A stretch of 22,776 nucleotides of DNA from Clostridiales bacterium. Lineage in GTDB: Bacteria; Bacillota_A; Clostridia; Oscillospirales; Oscillospiraceae. The stretch is taken from NCBI GenBank assembly GCA_014799485.1, contig JAAVHY010000056.1, positions 1-22,776 on the forward strand, read 5' to 3'. Every line of letters starts with the position of its first letter. Position 1 is the stretch's first letter. The position numbers and the translations under genes are program-made. Under the pieces are notes generated by a model, which was not told where the DNA came from, made no database searches, and worked only from the letters and a program-made list of their open reading frames with translations. Below, piece by piece: positions 19,990-22,776 of this stretch.

Positions 19990-22776
19990 CTATTCAGTAT
20001 CTTGCAGTTCTTGTAGCTTTCTGTTATCTTCAATATTTTGCATTGCCTCACTATGATAGAGTTTTGCAAGGAGGCGCAGTTTTTCTGCAAAGCGAAATAA
20101 CCCTAATGCATCAATCTGCATAGCATATTCATTATACCGTTTTTCTAATGCAAATTCTGGTGCTCCAGATGGATCAACAAAATGTGCGCCTCGTGACTTG
20201 ATAGCTTCATTATAATACCCTTCTCTAAGGGCATCATCTTCTTTATGCAAGAGTTCAGCAACTGCATAATGAATAAATAATCCATCTGGATCTGGTGGAC
20301 TGTAAAAAAATGCTGCACCAATGAGCTGCATTGCAATCCTATACCGGTCTTTTTCTTGACTGGCTGTTTTTACAACCAAGAACCAAGTGTGCAGTTTATT
20401 AGGATCAATGGTTCCATCTTTGTTCGTTCCGGGGGTAATATTCCAATGATATAGCACGTCAAATGAATGCTCCCCTATTTTGGATTCTTCATCACTGATT
20501 TCCTTTTCTGCCTCATGGCGGCCTCTGAACGCATGACAAAGCATTTCCATAAAGAAATCCGGATCATTTGCCAGAGTCATATATAACCTCTTTGGCCCTT
20601 TTGATCCATAAGATTGGAATAATTTTAAATACAGCCATTCCAGCAGAATTACTCGTTTATCATCCCAGTTTTCTTGAAGGTATTCAATTAAACTAACAAC
20701 CATATAGGCATTGTGCTGACTAATATCGCCATGTTGCACTGTAGCGAGAGCTTTAAGCGTTTCAAAAATAGTATCTCCCCCAAGAAAATGTCCTGCATAG
20801 TGCATAACATCAATTAATGCCAACGCATCCAACGGCCTTTCATGTTGCAAAAGCCTTTGAATGATATAATCTGCGTTCGTATTGTCTTCCAGACCCCACA
20901 CGGGAACCTGTTTCCAATACTCTTCGAGTTGATCGGTAAGGAGTTGTTCTGCCAAGCACATGCTTTCTTGTGTAAGAGGAATCGAGCCTAAAAGCATAGC
21001 TATTTCTTCTTGGCTGTGCCCCTCTAACTGGGTTCTGAGCCAGGAGATTCCGCAAGTTCGAAATCTCTCTTGCAAGTATTCTTTTGCTAGGGCTTTGCGT
21101 TTGTCATGCGAAGATGTTAACCATACATAAATGTTGCCGTCACATTCACCTGTAAAGTTCAATTTCGCTAAAAGAGAACCAACAGATCGTACCGATTCAA
21201 ACGATTCAACACAGCAGACAAGTGATTCCAACCCGTAGGCTTGATAGCACCAGTTCAGTTCTTTTAAGCGCATAGTAGACAACACAGTTTCCTTTTCAAC
21301 ATGCGAATGATATCTCTCTGGCAAAATATCATATGTCCCGTTTTGAAATAGTCGACGAATTCTTATCCGCTGATCCTTTGGAGCAATCTTTCCTGCTAAC
21401 AACTCAATTGCAGCCAGGGCTTCTTCCGGCATTGCCCAGTCTGCATCAGGAAATTGCCTGTGTTTACAGAGAAGACTCTGCAATTTGTTCCAAAAGGCGT
21501 ACCTATCTTCATCTGCATAGTTTGAACAGGTTGTTTCAAGCACGGCCAGTATCTTGTAAAATGTATCTTCCGGAACTTTATCAAGAAATTCCTGCAGAGT
21601 CAGGAGTCGTTCTTTATTATTTGCTCCTTTCTCAATTGCCAGTTCCAAGTATGCATCTGACTCCTCCCAATAAGTATCGGAGATTGAATTCTGCTCTTCA
21701 ATTTTGCAAGCCAGATATTTGGGCTTCTCAAATGCTCCGCAAGCTGTTGTTTGTTCTGGTAGAAGCGTATACAAAAACTTCCAGGCCAGGTCATCATCCT
21801 CTTCAAAAAATTGCCTGATTATTGAAATGCGCTGCGAAAAGGGAGCCGCTGTTTTGGGCGACCATGGCAAAAACACAGATGTCAGTCCCGCAAGATGTTC
21901 AGGCCGTATTTTTAGAACACAAAAAGCAGAAAAACATGCGGGGGAAAAGAACTCTTGCCGACAAGCAATCAGTGTAAGGGCATAAATTAACCGAGAACCA
22001 TAGAACTGTGTACCGAACAATTTCTCAGATTCCAACAGATAGGCACACAGACCACTATCCGCTGTAGTAATAGCTCTCTGGACGGATTTTGTGAAGCAAG
22101 CTGGGTTTGCCTCAGCAAGAAGTTGAAAATTGCTCTCCATTGTCGCTATAATCCGCCAGTCAGAAGATTCAATTACTTTTTTGATCATGTCATCAATCAA
22201 TTCTTTCAATTTCCATGATGAACACGATTGAAATTGCTCTGGAAAATTTCCGGCAATTGCCAAGAAGTTGCTAAGACCATGCCGGATGGATGCGGAGTAT
22301 TGAGAGGATTTATGATAAATGGATGCTGCAAAGCGCTGGTCAGACTCCAAATCATATTTGGTATCATAATCTGAAAATGCCCGTTCTACGAGCAAGGCGA
22401 TCTGGGCAATATGATTATCATATAACTGGATGCCCAGGGTTTTCAAAACTACTTCTGGAGACTTAACCCTCCAAAAACTATTGCTGAACGTGATTAATGG
22501 ATCTCCATTTTCGTGGAGCTTTCGTAGAGACGGGACCCAATTGTTGTAGGGTATGCCTGACAACAATTCAACCAGTACACAATCATTTCGGTTATCCTCG
22601 TTCCAACCACCCATTATAGCAGCAATTAAGATGGGGTCCATCTCACTTGTAGAAGCAGGCTTCCAACTTTGCTTCCAACTCGAGTGCAACGACAACACGC
22701 AAGTCTCTTTTAGGTGATCCCGATCCGGTTGCATCATCACATAATTTTTGCTTCCTTTTCGTGTAAACGCTTGTCC
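19990..22776 (-). CDS. Large STAND-like protein, C-terminal 928 residues (N-terminus off window)
   Basis: The frame is open from the right edge to a TAG or TAA-class stop at 19990. GTG-ATG-ATG codons at 22740-22732, with AAGGAAG upstream, could be a start, but the frame stays open through the last 36 bases and the first visible residues look internal. The segment LIAAIMGGWNEDNRNDCVLV, then PYNNWVPSLRKL and FWRVKSPE, resembles the winged-helix part after the NTPase in large SIR2/STAND proteins. FLPWSPKTAAPFSQRISIIR followed by WKFLYTLLPEQ is a pattern I know from the helical sensor region of the same proteins. No Walker motif or effector domain is in the visible part; both would lie upstream. 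A role in phage sensing is inferred. Confidence 0.75.
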   Translation of the reverse strand, partial: GQAFTRKGSKNYVMMQPDRDHLKETCVLSLHSSWKQSWKPASTSEMDPILIAAIMGGWNEDNRNDCVLVELLSGIPYNNWVPSLRKLHENGDPLITFSNSFWRVKSPEVVLKTLGIQLYDNHIAQIALLVERAFSDYDTKYDLESDQRFAASIYHKSSQYSASIRHGLSNFLAIAGNFPEQFQSCSSWKLKELIDDMIKKVIESSDWRIIATMESNFQLLAEANPACFTKSVQRAITTADSGLCAYLLESEKLFGTQFYGSRLIYALTLIACRQEFFSPACFSAFCVLKIRPEHLAGLTSVFLPWSPKTAAPFSQRISIIRQFFEEDDDLAWKFLYTLLPEQTTACGAFEKPKYLACKIEEQNSISDTYWEESDAYLELAIEKGANNKERLLTLQEFLDKVPEDTFYKILAVLETTCSNYADEDRYAFWNKLQSLLCKHRQFPDADWAMPEEALAAIELLAGKIAPKDQRIRIRRLFQNGTYDILPERYHSHVEKETVLSTMRLKELNWCYQAYGLESLVCCVESFESVRSVGSLLAKLNFTGECDGNIYVWLTSSHDKRKALAKEYLQERFRTCGISWLRTQLEGHSQEEIAMLLGSIPLTQESMCLAEQLLTDQLEEYWKQVPVWGLEDNTNADYIIQRLLQHERPLDALALIDVMHYAGHFLGGDTIFETLKALATVQHGDISQHNAYMVVSLIEYLQENWDDKRVILLEWLYLKLFQSYGSKGPKRLYMTLANDPDFFMEMLCHAFRGRHEAEKEISDEESKIGEHSFDVLYHWNITPGTNKDGTIDPNKLHTWFLVVKTASQEKDRYRIAMQLIGAAFFYSPPDPDGLFIHYAVAELLHKEDDALREGYYNEAIKSRGAHFVDPSGAPEFALEKRYNEYAMQIDALGLFRFAEKLRLLAKLYHSEAMQNIEDNRKLQELQDTE

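Noticed and set aside
21333..21818. Plus-strand frame of 161 codons
   Set aside because: Antisense to the continuous 928-residue minus-strand frame.

Overview
The window looks like a chromosomal stretch from a high-GC gut Clostridium relative (Oscillospiraceae/Flavonifractor-like; inferred from the cutC and MacB-type proteins, the very GC-rich codon use at the left edge and the Firmicutes-type AGGAGG ribosome sites) that carries two neighbouring insertions. No database search was possible, so family names rest on motifs read directly from the translations.

Region 1 (1-2830) is host backbone: a marR-type regulator and a MacB-like ABC transporter with fused ATPase and permease, overlapping and running leftwards, and a divergent cutC gene running rightwards. 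Both directions have near-consensus sigma-70 promoters, and the marR side has palindromes suited to autorepression.

Region 2 (2832-16030) is an integrative mobilizable element (IME) of about 13.2 kb inserted at the 3' end of a tRNA-Ala(GGC) gene. A 45-bp direct repeat with one mismatch (2832-2876 and 15986-16030) marks its ends. Its GC-rich backbone (11.4-15.8 kb) holds a MOBP-like relaxase, a MobC-like accessory protein, an oriT candidate, an excisionase, a zinc-finger protein and a tyrosine integrase next to attR. There are no type IV secretion genes, so it would need a helper. The AT-rich cargo (3.0-11.3 kb) is modular. One module is a 4.5-kb unit bounded by two 85-nt inverted repeats, each with its own conserved hairpin; it carries a decayed tyrosine recombinase and a 1221-aa metallophosphoesterase-P-loop NTPase of the kind seen in STAND antiphage proteins. 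The second is a PlsC-like acyltransferase divergent from an XRE repressor with two operators. The third is an overlapping two-gene pair of unknown function. Three related copies of a palindromic repeat (3112-3143, 9475-9526, 11348-11397) sit at the module boundaries.

Region 3 (16067-22776) starts 75 bp upstream of the tRNA with a large serine recombinase, followed by an ABC-type ATPase fused to a SAM methyltransferase and by the C-terminal 928 residues of a large STAND-like protein that leaves the right edge. This is probably a second mobile element or defence island at the same hot spot.

The best candidates for something undescribed are the nested element with covarying hairpin ends (3207-7703), the ATPase-methyltransferase fusion (18013-19785) and the two-gene module (9660-11326). 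A 140-nt nested hairpin beside the relaxase and a tRNA-Ala with an abnormal D-arm also deserve a look.
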